The notes below the pieces were generated by a model, which had not been told where the DNA came from, did not search any database, and was given only the letters and a program-made list of their open reading frames with translations. The position numbers and the translations under genes were made by a program. A DNA stretch of 64,000 nucleotides from a virus, in the IMG/VR virus record IMGVR_UViG_3300021962_000058, positions 1 to 64,000 of that record; one strand, given 5' to 3'. Of the stretch, positions 1 to 7,240 are shown one piece after another (position 1 is the first letter of the stretch; every line of letters starts with the position of its first letter).

Positions 1-5
1 AACTG

Positions 6-152
6 ATGACCAACAAAGAAATCCTTGAACTTGCTAAATCCTGTGGGTTTGATAGTTTTACTGGTGAAAAAGGTGATTACTGGGAGTGTTGGGAAGAACA
101 ACTCTTGGAGTTTGCTTGGGAAATCTATAGAAACTTTTGTGATGAAAAATGA
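6..152 (+). CDS. hypothetical protein, 48 aa
   Basis: Small acidic protein rich in Trp and Glu. ATG start; its TGA overlaps the next ATG (ATGA), showing it belongs to the translationally coupled train that fills the first 2.2 kb. I do not recognise the family. Confidence 0.6.
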   Translation: MTNKEILELAKSCGFDSFTGEKGDYWECWEEQLLEFAWEIYRNFCDEK

Positions 153-325
153 CTGAAACCAAATACCTAGTCAGTTGGAAATCAGACACTCAACGCACTC
201 GTAAAGAAGCATATTTTGATACTCTTTGGGGTGCTGAAACTTGGTATAATGAGAAACTAACGGAGGGTAAGAAACCAAAACTCTGGCAGGAAGAAACCAC
301 CACGATTTTGAGGAAACTACGATAA
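149..325 (+). CDS. hypothetical protein, 58 aa
   Basis: Lys/Trp-rich small protein starting MTETKYLVSW. It overlaps the upstream gene by 4 bp and shares one base with the next start (TAATG). No recognised domain. Confidence 0.6.
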   Translation: MTETKYLVSWKSDTQRTRKEAYFDTLWGAETWYNEKLTEGKKPKLWQEETTTILRKLR

Positions 326-519
326 TGCCATTCTTTCCAGACTGCTACGACGAGTGGGGACTTTATAAGATTACCTACGATGGAGACCACAAGATGTATG
401 AAATGCTATTTGAGGGCACAGAAGAAGAGTGTCGTCAATATGCTTATGATAACTATACAGACAAGGAGCAAACTAATATGTGCCTGATGGATTGGGAAGC
501 AAGGGAATGGGATGTATGA
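325..519 (+). CDS. hypothetical protein, 64 aa
   Basis: Acidic, aromatic-rich protein with an EGTEEECRQYAYDNY segment typical of small alpha-beta phage proteins of unknown role. Start ATG directly at the upstream stop; 4-bp overlap with the next gene. Confidence 0.6.
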   Translation: MPFFPDCYDEWGLYKITYDGDHKMYEMLFEGTEEECRQYAYDNYTDKEQTNMCLMDWEAREWDV

Positions 520-782
520 CTCTTGAAGAAATCCTAGAAGAATACGGACAGGAAGTATTAGACACATACTACGAACTGTTTCCCGATAAAGACCTAGAAA
601 GGTTTGGTGATAGGTTCTGTGGTCCTGTTGGTGATTATGCAGACTTTGTGTTAGACTGTTATTATTCAACTGGTAGTGATGAACTTGAGTCTATTGAAGA
701 CTTTGAAAACGGAGTCTTTCAAGAGTATTATTACTACGATCATAAAACCTCAACTGGATTTGTGTTTTACAATGAACGATGA
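516..782 (+). CDS. hypothetical protein, 88 aa
   Basis: Starts MTLEEILEEYG at the ATGA overlap with the preceding stop; an upstream non-ATG extension exists but is unnecessary. Strongly acidic. No family recognised. Confidence 0.6.
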   Translation: MTLEEILEEYGQEVLDTYYELFPDKDLERFGDRFCGPVGDYADFVLDCYYSTGSDELESIEDFENGVFQEYYYYDHKTSTGFVFYNER

Positions 783-1557
783 TATGCCCTGGGTAGACCT
801 CACACCAGAAGAAATCCAAGAACTCCGCATTAAAAAACAAGAACTCACAGAATACGGCAAACAGAAAATCCGAGAACTTATGAATGATGGTAAGTTGAGG
901 TTTTATGATAAAGGAAAAGAAACTCTCACAATTGATGATAGTTCTTGTGGAAAAAACCAAACTCCAGAAATGAAACTAGAGGTCAAAGAAATGACACACG
1001 AAGAAATGCTTGAAGAAGCAGCAAAAAGAGAGAAAGAAAATGAAGTATTAAAGATTGCCATTGACTTTATTGAAGAGCATTCAGAAGCAATGAAACAACT
1101 TCGTAAGATTGAACATGAAGAACTGATTGAAGAACTACAAGCAAAGAAGAAAGAAAACTTCCAGCTGGTTGCTAATGCTTGTATGAAAGAATATGAGCAG
1201 AAGTATCATCGTGACGTATTTCCAGTAGATGAACACTGGGTTTATATGGTTTCTGAATACTTCGGAACTGGTGAAGGTCAAACCGTTTGTGTTATGATGA
1301 CACAGGCAAATCCTGGTCATCCTGAAGATTTTGAAACATCTACCAATAAGTATGTTGCTTGTACTACACAGCAATATCGTGCTGTTAGAGCATTCCACGA
1401 GCAGTTTGGCACTTGGTATCTTCATGGTCTCAGATTCCTCAGTAAAGAAGATTTCTTCGGTGAATATTCATACTACATTCCTCCTGCGATGATGAAGCTA
1501 CTCAATAGAAGTTGCTTTAAAGACTTCTACACCCGTGTTCACTATAACTTTTCATGA
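772..1557 (+). CDS. hypothetical protein with central coiled coil, 261 aa
   Basis: Residues about 15-135 are charged, heptad-like and rich in Glu/Lys, so probably coiled coil. A globular C-terminal part of about 120 residues is rich in Tyr, Phe and His. The start is either ATG 772 (11-bp overlap) or ATG 784; neither has a clear Shine-Dalgarno. It is the largest gene of the first operon. Function unknown. Confidence 0.65.
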   Translation: MNDDMPWVDLTPEEIQELRIKKQELTEYGKQKIRELMNDGKLRFYDKGKETLTIDDSSCGKNQTPEMKLEVKEMTHEEMLEEAAKREKENEVLKIAIDFIEEHSEAMKQLRKIEHEELIEELQAKKKENFQLVANACMKEYEQKYHRDVFPVDEHWVYMVSEYFGTGEGQTVCVMMTQANPGHPEDFETSTNKYVACTTQQYRAVRAFHEQFGTWYLHGLRFLSKEDFFGEYSYYIPPAMMKLLNRSCFKDFYTRVHYNFS

Positions 1558-1850
1558 CTTACAAACTCAACGAAGAAGCAAAAGCATTCTCATATACTCG
1601 TGAAGAGTTGTTTGAATGTATCACTAAAATTGTAGCACATCCTCATAAGACTATCACAGAACACGATAAATCCCGTGCTATGGCAATCTTCCTGACCTTT
1701 TCCGATTACTTAGATAACTATACAGAAAGTGACAATAGTGGTGGATTCTGTGTTTATGAGAGTGACAATACTGACTTTGAAGGTTATGTAATGGGACTAA
1801 TGAATGAAGAACTTCACGGATATTTGAAAGCAGATGAGGTTTTGAAATGA
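1554..1850 (+). CDS. hypothetical protein, 98 aa
   Basis: ATGA overlap with the gene upstream and with the gene downstream. Acidic C-terminal half with helical periodicity at the N-terminus. Not recognised. Confidence 0.6.
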   Translation: MTYKLNEEAKAFSYTREELFECITKIVAHPHKTITEHDKSRAMAIFLTFSDYLDNYTESDNSGGFCVYESDNTDFEGYVMGLMNEELHGYLKADEVLK

Positions 1851-2032
1851 GTCGTTTTACTGAAAATCCAGATGAAATTGTACTTCAAGACATTCAAATG
1901 TTTCATCTTGAAAGTATGAATGAACGTACACTTTGGATTGGGGTTTATGATGATGATGGTAAAATCTATCACTTGAATATTTCCGCAGATGGTGATAAAC
2001 TGAGATACTATTGGAGTGATGAAACGCCGTGA
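1847..2032 (+). CDS. hypothetical protein, 61 aa
   Basis: Short beta-rich-looking protein (alternating hydrophobics, DDDGKIYHLNIS). Coupled by 4-bp overlaps on both sides. Unknown. Confidence 0.55.
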   Translation: MSRFTENPDEIVLQDIQMFHLESMNERTLWIGVYDDDGKIYHLNISADGDKLRYYWSDETP

Positions 2033-2250
2033 GGTTTGAAAATCCAACAAAACTTGAACTCTTCCTTGATGGTTTTCATAACTTCTGGTATGCTTTGGAT
2101 AGTTATGATACTATAGAGCACTTCCCTGATGACTTCTGGGAGGCACTTTCTTATGGATGGATGCAGATGGAAATTTATGATTATGATGACCCATTTAATC
2201 CATCTGTATTAAGTAAACAAAGGAAAATGTTGTATGGGATTTATGAATAA
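2029..2250 (+). CDS. hypothetical protein, 73 aa
   Basis: GTG start overlapping the upstream TGA (GTGA). Trp/Tyr/Asp-rich. Last gene of the first operon; its stop lies in an AATAAATA sequence (2246-2253) and is followed by the hairpin region before the homing endonuclease. Confidence 0.55.
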   Translation: MRFENPTKLELFLDGFHNFWYALDSYDTIEHFPDDFWEALSYGWMQMEIYDYDDPFNPSVLSKQRKMLYGIYE

Positions 2251-2290
2251 ATAAAAATACCTAATTTGGTGGTTCTTTTTAGGTTGGGAT

Positions 2291-2310
2291 AAAGCACCTT
2301 CGGGTGCTTT
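2291..2310 (+). terminator. Rho-independent terminator with UUCG tetraloop
   Basis: AAAGCACC-TTCG-GGTGCTTT: 8-bp stem closed by a C(UUCG)G tetraloop and followed by TT. It ends the first operon. Confidence 0.8.
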
Positions 2311-2315
2311 TCCTG

Positions 2316-2323
2316 TATAAATA
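2316..2323 (+). promoter_or_regulatory. T4-type late promoter
   Basis: Exact TATAAATA, the T4-family late promoter octamer, 29 bp before the homing endonuclease ATG and just after the terminator. Confidence 0.75.
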
Positions 2324-2351
2324 CTAATAACCACCAAATTAGAGTAGAACT

Positions 2352-3011
2352 ATGGAAACTCCCAAGGAGTATTACTATACCTATTATTCTTATGAAGAAT
2401 GGGGTAGAGGTTATATAGGAAGTAGATTATGTTGCTGCTTACCTGAAGAAGATGTAAAGTATTTTGGTTCCTTCAAAGATAAAACATTCAAACCAACACA
2501 CAAAATAATACTCAAAAGTGGTTATTCCACAAGAGAGGAAGCATATGCTGATGAAATTATTTTGCAACATTATTATAAGGTAGTTGAAAATCCACATTTT
2601 GTTAATAAAGCATACCAAACCTCCACAAAATTTTATGTTCCAAGAAAACAAGCAATAGAATATGCTAAAAAAGGTGGATTAAAAAATAAAGAAAATCTTA
2701 CTGGTTTTTGTGGTCGCACAAAGGAAAAAATGAGAGAAGATGGAAAAAGAAATTATGAAATGGGTATAGGTATTCACGCACTAACTAAAGAAGAAAAAGG
2801 TGCTGCTGGTAAAAAGGGTGGATTAAAAAATAAAGAAAATGGAACTGGAATATGTGGTATTTCTTTAGAACAAAGGAGTAAAACTACTACAAAAACAAAT
2901 TTGCAAAGATGGATATGTACTGAAACTGGATTTGTAACTAATGCTGGAAATCTCTCAAGATATCAAAGAGCAAGAGGAATAGATACATCTAAAAGAAAAA
3001 GAATATCATAA
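2352..3011 (+). CDS. GIY-YIG-type homing endonuclease with NUMOD3-like repeats, 219 aa
   Basis: The N-terminal part has a degenerate GIY-YIG core (YYYTYYS, then RGYIGSR, then a YFGS stretch and a REEAYADEIILQ helix that may hold the catalytic Glu). The middle carries repeated GG-LKNKEN-TG-CG units like NUMOD3 DNA-contact motifs. The C-terminus (W-C-TETG-VTNAGNLSRYQRARG) is shared with the protein at 9101-9850. It is a free-standing, probably mobile gene inserted between operons with its own terminator, stem and late promoter. The degenerate first Tyr motif makes activity uncertain. Confidence 0.75.
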   Translation: METPKEYYYTYYSYEEWGRGYIGSRLCCCLPEEDVKYFGSFKDKTFKPTHKIILKSGYSTREEAYADEIILQHYYKVVENPHFVNKAYQTSTKFYVPRKQAIEYAKKGGLKNKENLTGFCGRTKEKMREDGKRNYEMGIGIHALTKEEKGAAGKKGGLKNKENGTGICGISLEQRSKTTTKTNLQRWICTETGFVTNAGNLSRYQRARGIDTSKRKRIS

Positions 3012-3044
3012 GGGATAGACGGTTCGCATACTGGAACATATCAC

Positions 3045-3073
3045 TTGATTATGTGTTCTGCCTGTGTTATGAT
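3045..3073 (+). promoter_or_regulatory. Sigma70-type promoter
   Basis: TTGATT, 17-bp spacer, TATGAT, located 23 bp before the ATG at 3096. It restarts transcription after the endonuclease insertion. Confidence 0.6.
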
Positions 3074-3095
3074 ACTTTCATAGATAAAAACAAAA

Positions 3096-3299
3096 ATGAA
3101 CTTTCTACTGCCATTATGGTATAAGTTTCAAGAGTGGAGATATGAAAGAAAATGTCTCAAACATCTTGGTATAAAACCCACAAAGATGTATGTAAGTAAA
3201 GAAGCATATGATGCTCTTATAGAAGCAATCAATAAACCACCAGAATATAACGAAAAGATTGCTAGATTATTAAGTCGTAAAGCACCTTGGGATGATTAA
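3096..3299 (+). CDS. TacA (DUF1778) antitoxin C-terminal-like protein, 67 aa
   Basis: The C-terminal half (residues about 31-67: VSKEAYDALIEAI, then NKPPEYNEKIARLLSRKAPW) matches the pattern I know from the toxin-neutralising C-terminus of TacA/DUF1778 antitoxins: hydrophobic helix, D/N-x-PP-x-x-N, LL-x-R-x-AP-W. The N-terminal 30 residues are basic/aromatic and show no ribbon-helix-helix. No GNAT toxin gene lies beside it. A phage-borne orphan antitoxin that blocks a host acetyltransferase toxin is plausible; this is inference. Confidence 0.6.
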   Translation: MNFLLPLWYKFQEWRYERKCLKHLGIKPTKMYVSKEAYDALIEAINKPPEYNEKIARLLSRKAPWDD

Positions 3300-3300
3300 A

Positions 3301-3459
3301 ATGTTTGAAACTAAAACATCTTGGTGGTTTGAAAAACAATACCGCAAAACTTGGTTAAATCGTGCTCAATCCAAACTAGAAGAAGTTGTAGAACGACACG
3401 ATGATGATATTGAACAGATTGGGCGAAGAATTCGTTATTTGGAGGATGAACTACCGTGA
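3301..3459 (+). CDS. hypothetical protein, 52 aa
   Basis: Charged, helical, probably coiled-coil in its second half (EEVVERHDDDIEQIGRRI). Follows the antitoxin-like gene by one base; its TGA overlaps the GTG start of the next gene. Confidence 0.55.
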   Translation: MFETKTSWWFEKQYRKTWLNRAQSKLEEVVERHDDDIEQIGRRIRYLEDELP

Positions 3460-3671
3460 CTACTGAACTACCTGAACTCTTTCAACAAACTTGTGACAAA
3501 CTGTATGATCGCCATCATTATAAGTTGGTGTATACTAATGGTCAGTCAGTCATTCTAGATGATTATATGGATGTACAAGCCCATTGGTTTCAAACACCAG
3601 CACAGTTTTTAAGTCACGTTGAAGTTCTTGACATTCCCCAAAAGAAAAGGAAAAGGAAGGGATTCCAATGA
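3456..3671 (+). CDS. hypothetical protein, 71 aa
   Basis: GTG start in a GTGA overlap. Ends in a strongly basic tail (QKKRKRKGFQ) that could bind nucleic acid. Family unknown. Confidence 0.55.
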   Translation: MTTELPELFQQTCDKLYDRHHYKLVYTNGQSVILDDYMDVQAHWFQTPAQFLSHVEVLDIPQKKRKRKGFQ

Positions 3672-3862
3672 TTTCTATCTACGATATTATGCACGATGAG
3701 CAACGTTATGGTTGGGTTGTAGACAAACGCTATGACTGGATTAATATGCTCACTAAAATGCAAAGGAACAACCCTCTTCGTTTCAAAGAGTTTAAGTATT
3801 CGCAAGAAACTATCTATCATTACTTAGATAGACTACAACAAGAACAAAATCTCTATGACTGA
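3668..3862 (+). CDS. hypothetical protein, 64 aa
   Basis: ATGA-coupled to the gene before it. Mixed charge, aromatic-rich, helical C-terminus. Unrecognised. Confidence 0.55.
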   Translation: MISIYDIMHDEQRYGWVVDKRYDWINMLTKMQRNNPLRFKEFKYSQETIYHYLDRLQQEQNLYD

Positions 3863-4043
3863 CACTGGATTTGAAAGTTGGTTTGATGAACTAGAAGGAT
3901 ACTCTTTTCGTTCTGAAAGATTTTATGATGACTTTGACTATGCAGCGAAGACAGGAGATTATAAAAAGATTATCAAGTGGTTGCAGGCTGCATATGATGT
4001 GGGATATAATGATGGACAACGACTTTATGGAGGAACAGAATGA
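3855..4043 (+). CDS. hypothetical protein, 62 aa
   Basis: Acidic N-terminal half (FDELEGYSF, FYDDFDY), amphipathic helix in the second half. Overlaps neighbours by 8 and 4 bp. Unknown. Confidence 0.55.
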   Translation: MTDTGFESWFDELEGYSFRSERFYDDFDYAAKTGDYKKIIKWLQAAYDVGYNDGQRLYGGTE

Positions 4044-4201
4044 ACTTTACCCCTGAACAATATAAACTAATCTTTACTGCTGTTCGTCGATATCAGTTTG
4101 AAAAGACTATTCTAGATAGTAAAGAATATCATGAATGTGGTGAAATACTTGACGAACTATTTAATGTAGTATACACACAAAAACAAGAACAAGTGACTTA
4201 A
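4040..4201 (+). CDS. small helical protein, 53 aa, paralogue of the next gene
   Basis: MNFTPEQYKLIFTAVRRYQ followed by a GEILDELF segment. It has the same layout as the next protein (F-x-x-EE/EQ, hydrophobic helix, RR-x-Q, then GxILDxL), suggesting tandem duplication. Function unknown. Confidence 0.6.
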   Translation: MNFTPEQYKLIFTAVRRYQFEKTILDSKEYHECGEILDELFNVVYTQKQEQVT

Positions 4202-4202
4202 A

Positions 4203-4364
4203 ATGCAATTTTCAAACGAAGAGATTGAACTTCTCATTGATGCCTCTTGGAGGCGGCAGAGGTGCTTTATTGCAGGGGATAGACGTTTCAAGGAGTATGG
4301 TGCTATACTGGATAAGTTACGGGCAATGATCCCGTACAACTACGTAATTGATGAGTTTAAGTGA
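4203..4364 (+). CDS. small helical protein, 53 aa, paralogue of the previous gene
   Basis: MQFSNEEIELLIDASWRRQR then GAILDKLRAM. Same length and motif order as the gene at 4040, one base downstream of it. One-base overlap with the next start (TGATG). Confidence 0.6.
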   Translation: MQFSNEEIELLIDASWRRQRCFIAGDRRFKEYGAILDKLRAMIPYNYVIDEFK

Positions 4365-4537
4365 TGGATTACACCGAAGAATTTCCTTTTGATCAGTTTC
4401 CCTGGAAGTTGATCCATAAAGATGGAAAAGAAACACGCAAATGTTACTTTCAAACTGAAGAACATCGCAAGAAACACATTGAACGCTACAACCTTAAAAA
4501 GAAAGACATTCAATTGAGTTATAAGTATGACAACTAG
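4364..4537 (+). CDS. conserved cyanophage-type small protein, 57 aa
   Basis: W-K-L-I-H-K-D-G-K-E...CYFQTEEH...YNLKKKDI: a lysine-rich alpha-beta protein of a pattern I have seen in other cyanomyovirus genomes, without assigned function. Confidence 0.6.
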   Translation: MDYTEEFPFDQFPWKLIHKDGKETRKCYFQTEEHRKKHIERYNLKKKDIQLSYKYDN

Positions 4538-4658
4538 AACTTTTATCGACAAGAATGGAAATTCCTGGGAATGGGAAGAAACTCCTGAAACTATTGAGGC
4601 ACTGAAACAACTTCATGAAACTGTAAAGCAAGTAAATGAGCGAAAAGAAACTAATTGA
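4527..4658 (+). CDS. hypothetical protein, 43 aa
   Basis: Short protein starting MTTRTFIDKNGNSWEWEE, a small beta hairpin then a helix. Overlaps upstream by 11 bp and downstream by 23 bp. Coding is supported by this well-formed sequence and the coupling. Confidence 0.5.
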   Translation: MTTRTFIDKNGNSWEWEETPETIEALKQLHETVKQVNERKETN

Positions 4659-4845
4659 CGAATGCTTCTATGTGGAGCAAAAAAGATATGGTCTTTGGGA
4701 TTCAACCGATCTTGAAGGTAAAGGACTGATCACATCTTTGACCGAAGAGGAATGTGTGAGAGCAACACGATTTTACTTAAAAGGACTCCAAGAGGGTTGG
4801 CCTGAAACTAAAACTTATGAAGGTCAAGTAGGTGGAAAACTCTGA
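4636..4845 (+). CDS. hypothetical protein, 69 aa
   Basis: Starts MSEKKLIDECFYVEQKRYG; helix at about 37-53 (TEEECVRATRFYLKGLQEG). Overlaps the next GTG-start gene by 14 bp. Unknown. Confidence 0.55.
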   Translation: MSEKKLIDECFYVEQKRYGLWDSTDLEGKGLITSLTEEECVRATRFYLKGLQEGWPETKTYEGQVGGKL

Positions 4846-4996
4846 TTATCCATATCACGTTTTAGATCCTACTACTCCTTGGTATGAGTGGTTGTGTTAC
4901 TGTGAAATTTGTCATCAATTGAATGTTCCCAATCAACCAAAGTGGCAAAGATATGCTGCTTATCGTAACTATTTGAAAGAAGTCGGTGTTTTATGA
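4832..4996 (+). CDS. hypothetical protein with CxxC, 54 aa
   Basis: GTG start inside the previous gene. Trp/Tyr-rich with a CYCEICHQ cluster (possible metal ligands, but no second pair seen). Ends in an ATGA overlap with the next gene. The reading is coherent from GTG to stop. Confidence 0.5.
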   Translation: MENSDYPYHVLDPTTPWYEWLCYCEICHQLNVPNQPKWQRYAAYRNYLKEVGVL

Positions 4997-5208
4997 AAAA
5001 ATTCATTGAATGGTTTCTTTCTCCATCAATCGAACCAATCCTAGAAATTGATGATGTATATTCTAAACTTATTGAACTAGAAAATCGTATCATTAAGTTA
5101 GAAGAGGAAAATGTAGAAACTACAAACGAACTCTATCGTATGGAAAATTCTCTTGATGCTCGCATAGATATTCTTGCCGAGCATTGTAGGATTGATTACG
5201 ATGTATGA
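4993..5208 (+). CDS. coiled-coil protein, 71 aa
   Basis: Residues about 20-65 show heptad spacing of Leu/Ile with Glu/Asn/Arg (KLIELENRIIKLEEENVETT). Probably an oligomerising helix. No family assigned. Confidence 0.6.
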   Translation: MKKFIEWFLSPSIEPILEIDDVYSKLIELENRIIKLEEENVETTNELYRMENSLDARIDILAEHCRIDYDV

Positions 5209-5380
5209 ACTAGATGACTTTGAAAAAGCACTTGCACATTTTGGAACAAGAGTAGATGTTATCATAGCAATGGAAATGGGGGGAAAGTTTGATGCTGAAA
5301 CTGCTTACAAAAATATTAAGATGGAACTCAAAGAACTCAAAAGAATTCGAAAGTCCATCAAAAAAGACAAGGATTTGTGA
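5201..5380 (+). CDS. hypothetical protein, 59 aa
   Basis: Starts MYELDDFEKALAHFG, chosen over a longer non-ATG start; 8-bp overlap upstream. Helical with a basic C-terminal stretch (KELKRIRKSIKKDKDL). Confidence 0.55.
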   Translation: MYELDDFEKALAHFGTRVDVIIAMEMGGKFDAETAYKNIKMELKELKRIRKSIKKDKDL

Positions 5381-5495
5381 TAAGTGTGGTGTAGAAAAAC
5401 CACTTGATAAAGATCATTATGATGTTGTAAAGTATTTCCGTGATGGATATTCGTATTACTGTCACGATTGTTCTAAACCAAAACCAAGAGATTGA
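5292..5495 (+). CDS. zinc-ribbon protein, about 67 aa, start uncertain
   Basis: The convincing part is residues about 29-65: CDKCG, about 20 residues including a DGYSYYCHDC second pair, a treble-clef/zinc-ribbon layout seen in phage HNH-associated fingers. The only in-frame ATG (5292) gives an 88-bp overlap with the previous gene and an unconvincing N-terminus. The true start may be a non-standard codon near 5355, or the region may be reached by frameshifting. Confidence 0.5.
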   Translation: MLKLLTKILRWNSKNSKEFESPSKKTRICDKCGVEKPLDKDHYDVVKYFRDGYSYYCHDCSKPKPRD

Positions 5496-5653
5496 TGGAA
5501 GACACGCTTAAAATAACACAGAATGAGGATGGATCATTCACGATGGACTGGGATCCAAAAGACCCAAAGTGGGAATGGTTAAATGGGTTGACTTCCAAAG
5601 AAATCCAGGTTATTATGGAGGACGCAATCAAAGACTACATCAATGACCTTTGA
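5495..5653 (+). CDS. hypothetical protein, 52 aa
   Basis: MEDTLKITQNEDGSFTMDWD start, then DPKWEWLNGLTSKEIQ: a compact acidic protein of a type common in cyanomyovirus small-gene clusters. Shares one base with the upstream stop and 11 bp with the next gene. Confidence 0.6.
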   Translation: MEDTLKITQNEDGSFTMDWDPKDPKWEWLNGLTSKEIQVIMEDAIKDYINDL

Positions 5654-6191
5654 CTATAAAAAGTATTCTCTTGAAAACTTGAAAACTTGGATGCAAGATG
5701 CTGTTTCTACTAGCGAGGCATCCCCACAAGAAATCTTTGATGTTATTAAAGAAGTAGTTCAAGAAGAATATTATACTTTCAAACACCACACATCACGTTG
5801 TTATGAACTTCTTTCTCTTCTGAATGGAAATGGTCAATCCTATGAAGATGTTATGAAAGAAAGAGAATACTATGAACCATCTATGCCACCTTGGGGTCAC
5901 AGTGATTTGGAAGCACTTCGTTATACCGAAGAAGAACTGAATGCGATGTGCGACAAAGCAGCATCGGACGAAGAAAAGCAGCAGTGTCAAGAATATAATC
6001 TGCGTGAGGCAGAATATTATGACAACAAAAAGAAATGGGTTCTTCCTGTTGAACTTGATGGTCCAAGTGGTGAGTATTTTATAACCTTTCCAGATGATTT
6101 GCAGCAAATTTCTGGAATCCATGAAGGTGATGAAGTGCAATGGATTGACAATAAAGATGGATCATATACACTACGCAAAGTTACCAAATAA
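5643..6191 (+). CDS. protein with AbrB/SpoVT-like C-terminal domain, 182 aa
   Basis: Residues about 138-182 (ELDGPSGEYFITFPDDLQQ, then GIHEGDEVQWIDNKDGSYTL) fit the AbrB/MazE swapped-hairpin pattern: beta strand, LP/FP-x-x-L, GD-x-V/L-x-W, then a final strand. The N-terminal ~130 residues are helical and acidic. This fusion recurs in cyanomyoviruses as a conserved protein. A DNA-binding regulator or antitoxin-like role is possible but unproven. Confidence 0.65.
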   Translation: MTFDYKKYSLENLKTWMQDAVSTSEASPQEIFDVIKEVVQEEYYTFKHHTSRCYELLSLLNGNGQSYEDVMKEREYYEPSMPPWGHSDLEALRYTEEELNAMCDKAASDEEKQQCQEYNLREAEYYDNKKKWVLPVELDGPSGEYFITFPDDLQQISGIHEGDEVQWIDNKDGSYTLRKVTK

Positions 6192-6361
6192 TGGTAGAAA
6201 CTCTTATCTGTGGTTATAATATATTCTGTCATGTAAAAAATGTGATAGAATATCCAAGAATACAAACGCCTGTGATAAGATATTATGAACCAGGCAAATC
6301 CTGTTATGTAAACGGAACTTTTTATACTAAATGTGAGGACAGATTAAATGGCATTAAGTGA
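6191..6361 (+). CDS. hypothetical protein, 56 aa
   Basis: Beta-rich sequence with four Cys (positions 7, 13, 38, 48). Start overlaps the previous stop by one base; 14-bp overlap with the next gene. Unknown. Confidence 0.5.
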   Translation: MVETLICGYNIFCHVKNVIEYPRIQTPVIRYYEPGKSCYVNGTFYTKCEDRLNGIK

Positions 6362-6578
6362 ATCAGTTGAACAAAGTTTGAAAGAAGCAGAAGCAAGTTT
6401 GCGTAACGCACTTGCATATGCCGCACGTCAAGAACGACCAATGGTTTGTAGTGTTGTTGCCGATATGATTTCTCGTATCGATACTCTGATGTCAACAGAT
6501 GCACTTCTGGATAAACTAGAAAATCGTAAACCTGGCGACTCTGGTATGTTTGGAAACTTTTTTCAAGATATGGGTTGA
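6348..6578 (+). CDS. hypothetical helical protein, 76 aa
   Basis: MALSESVEQSLKEAEASLRN start followed by ALAYAARQERP, then a second amphipathic helix. Ends GDSGMFGNFFQDMG. Conserved-looking cyanophage small protein; no function known to me. Confidence 0.6.
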   Translation: MALSESVEQSLKEAEASLRNALAYAARQERPMVCSVVADMISRIDTLMSTDALLDKLENRKPGDSGMFGNFFQDMG

Positions 6579-6829
6579 TGGCAACACCAAAAGACTTTGA
6601 TGGTAAGTTTACTTTAAAAAAAAGTAACGGACTTGACTTTCTACCAGAAGATGAAAGTGATGTATTCACTGTTTGGTTTTTTAGGAGAGAAAAAGAAACT
6701 AAATCTCTTAAAGAGTTTCTAAATGCTTTGGATCCAGAAAACATTGGATATGATAAACCATCAAATCAATTGTTTTATAGATCTCCATCTTCTAAACTGT
6801 ATCGCATAGATTTTACAGAAGTTAAATGA
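6578..6829 (+). CDS. hypothetical protein, 83 aa
   Basis: ATG directly after the upstream stop (TGATGG). Mixed alpha-beta, Lys/Asp-rich. Coupled to the next gene by ATGA. Confidence 0.55.
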   Translation: MATPKDFDGKFTLKKSNGLDFLPEDESDVFTVWFFRREKETKSLKEFLNALDPENIGYDKPSNQLFYRSPSSKLYRIDFTEVK

Positions 6830-7188
6830 CTGAACAACAACCTAATGATTTTGATAAATCACTAAAAGACTGGTGGGACTCTGATGCTTTCAAAGAAATG
6901 CAGAGAGCAAATCAAGAAGCAAAAGAACGAGCAATAGGAAAATACTTTATGCTATCTGAAAAAGATAGGATTGACATGGTAGAGGCAATCACTCATATTA
7001 TGTGCAAAGCAGAAAGTGAGGGAACTTCTCATCGTGGACTACAATCTGCATTAGGAATTTATCCTGCTGGTTTTTGGGTTGATCACTTGATGGATGTTCA
7101 CAATGCTTTGTGGTCTTATTATAATGATCAAAAGAAAGAACAAGAACTCAAAGATGATTTAGATGCTCTTGATGATTTTGTTAAGTAG
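6826..7188 (+). CDS. hypothetical protein, 120 aa
   Basis: Highly charged helical protein; the middle (MVEAITHIMCKAESEGTSHR, then GIYPAGFWVDHLMDVHNAL) looks globular, the C-terminus acidic. Function unknown. Confidence 0.6.
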   Translation: MTEQQPNDFDKSLKDWWDSDAFKEMQRANQEAKERAIGKYFMLSEKDRIDMVEAITHIMCKAESEGTSHRGLQSALGIYPAGFWVDHLMDVHNALWSYYNDQKKEQELKDDLDALDDFVK

Positions 7189-7240
7189 TGTAACGTGATC
7201 CCGAAGAAAACATTAAGTTTCTAGATAGTAGTATATTGAA

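Larger units (their letters stand above)
2261..2342 (+). promoter_or_regulatory. Inverted repeat enclosing terminator and late promoter, upstream of homing endonuclease
   Basis: A perfect 14-bp inverted repeat (CTAATTTGGTGGTT at 2261-2274; its complement at 2329-2342) encloses a UUCG-loop terminator and a TATAAATA late promoter. The right arm ends ten bases before the endonuclease ATG. Read-through RNA would fold this stem next to the start region. A transcript from the late promoter would begin near 2329 and lack the left arm. This matches the logic known for T4 I-TevI. Confidence 0.75.

Noticed and set aside
3012-3095. Possible tRNA (GGTTCGCAT resembles a T-loop)
   Set aside because: No acceptor, D-arm or anticodon stem can be paired around it, and a good promoter occupies the same stretch.
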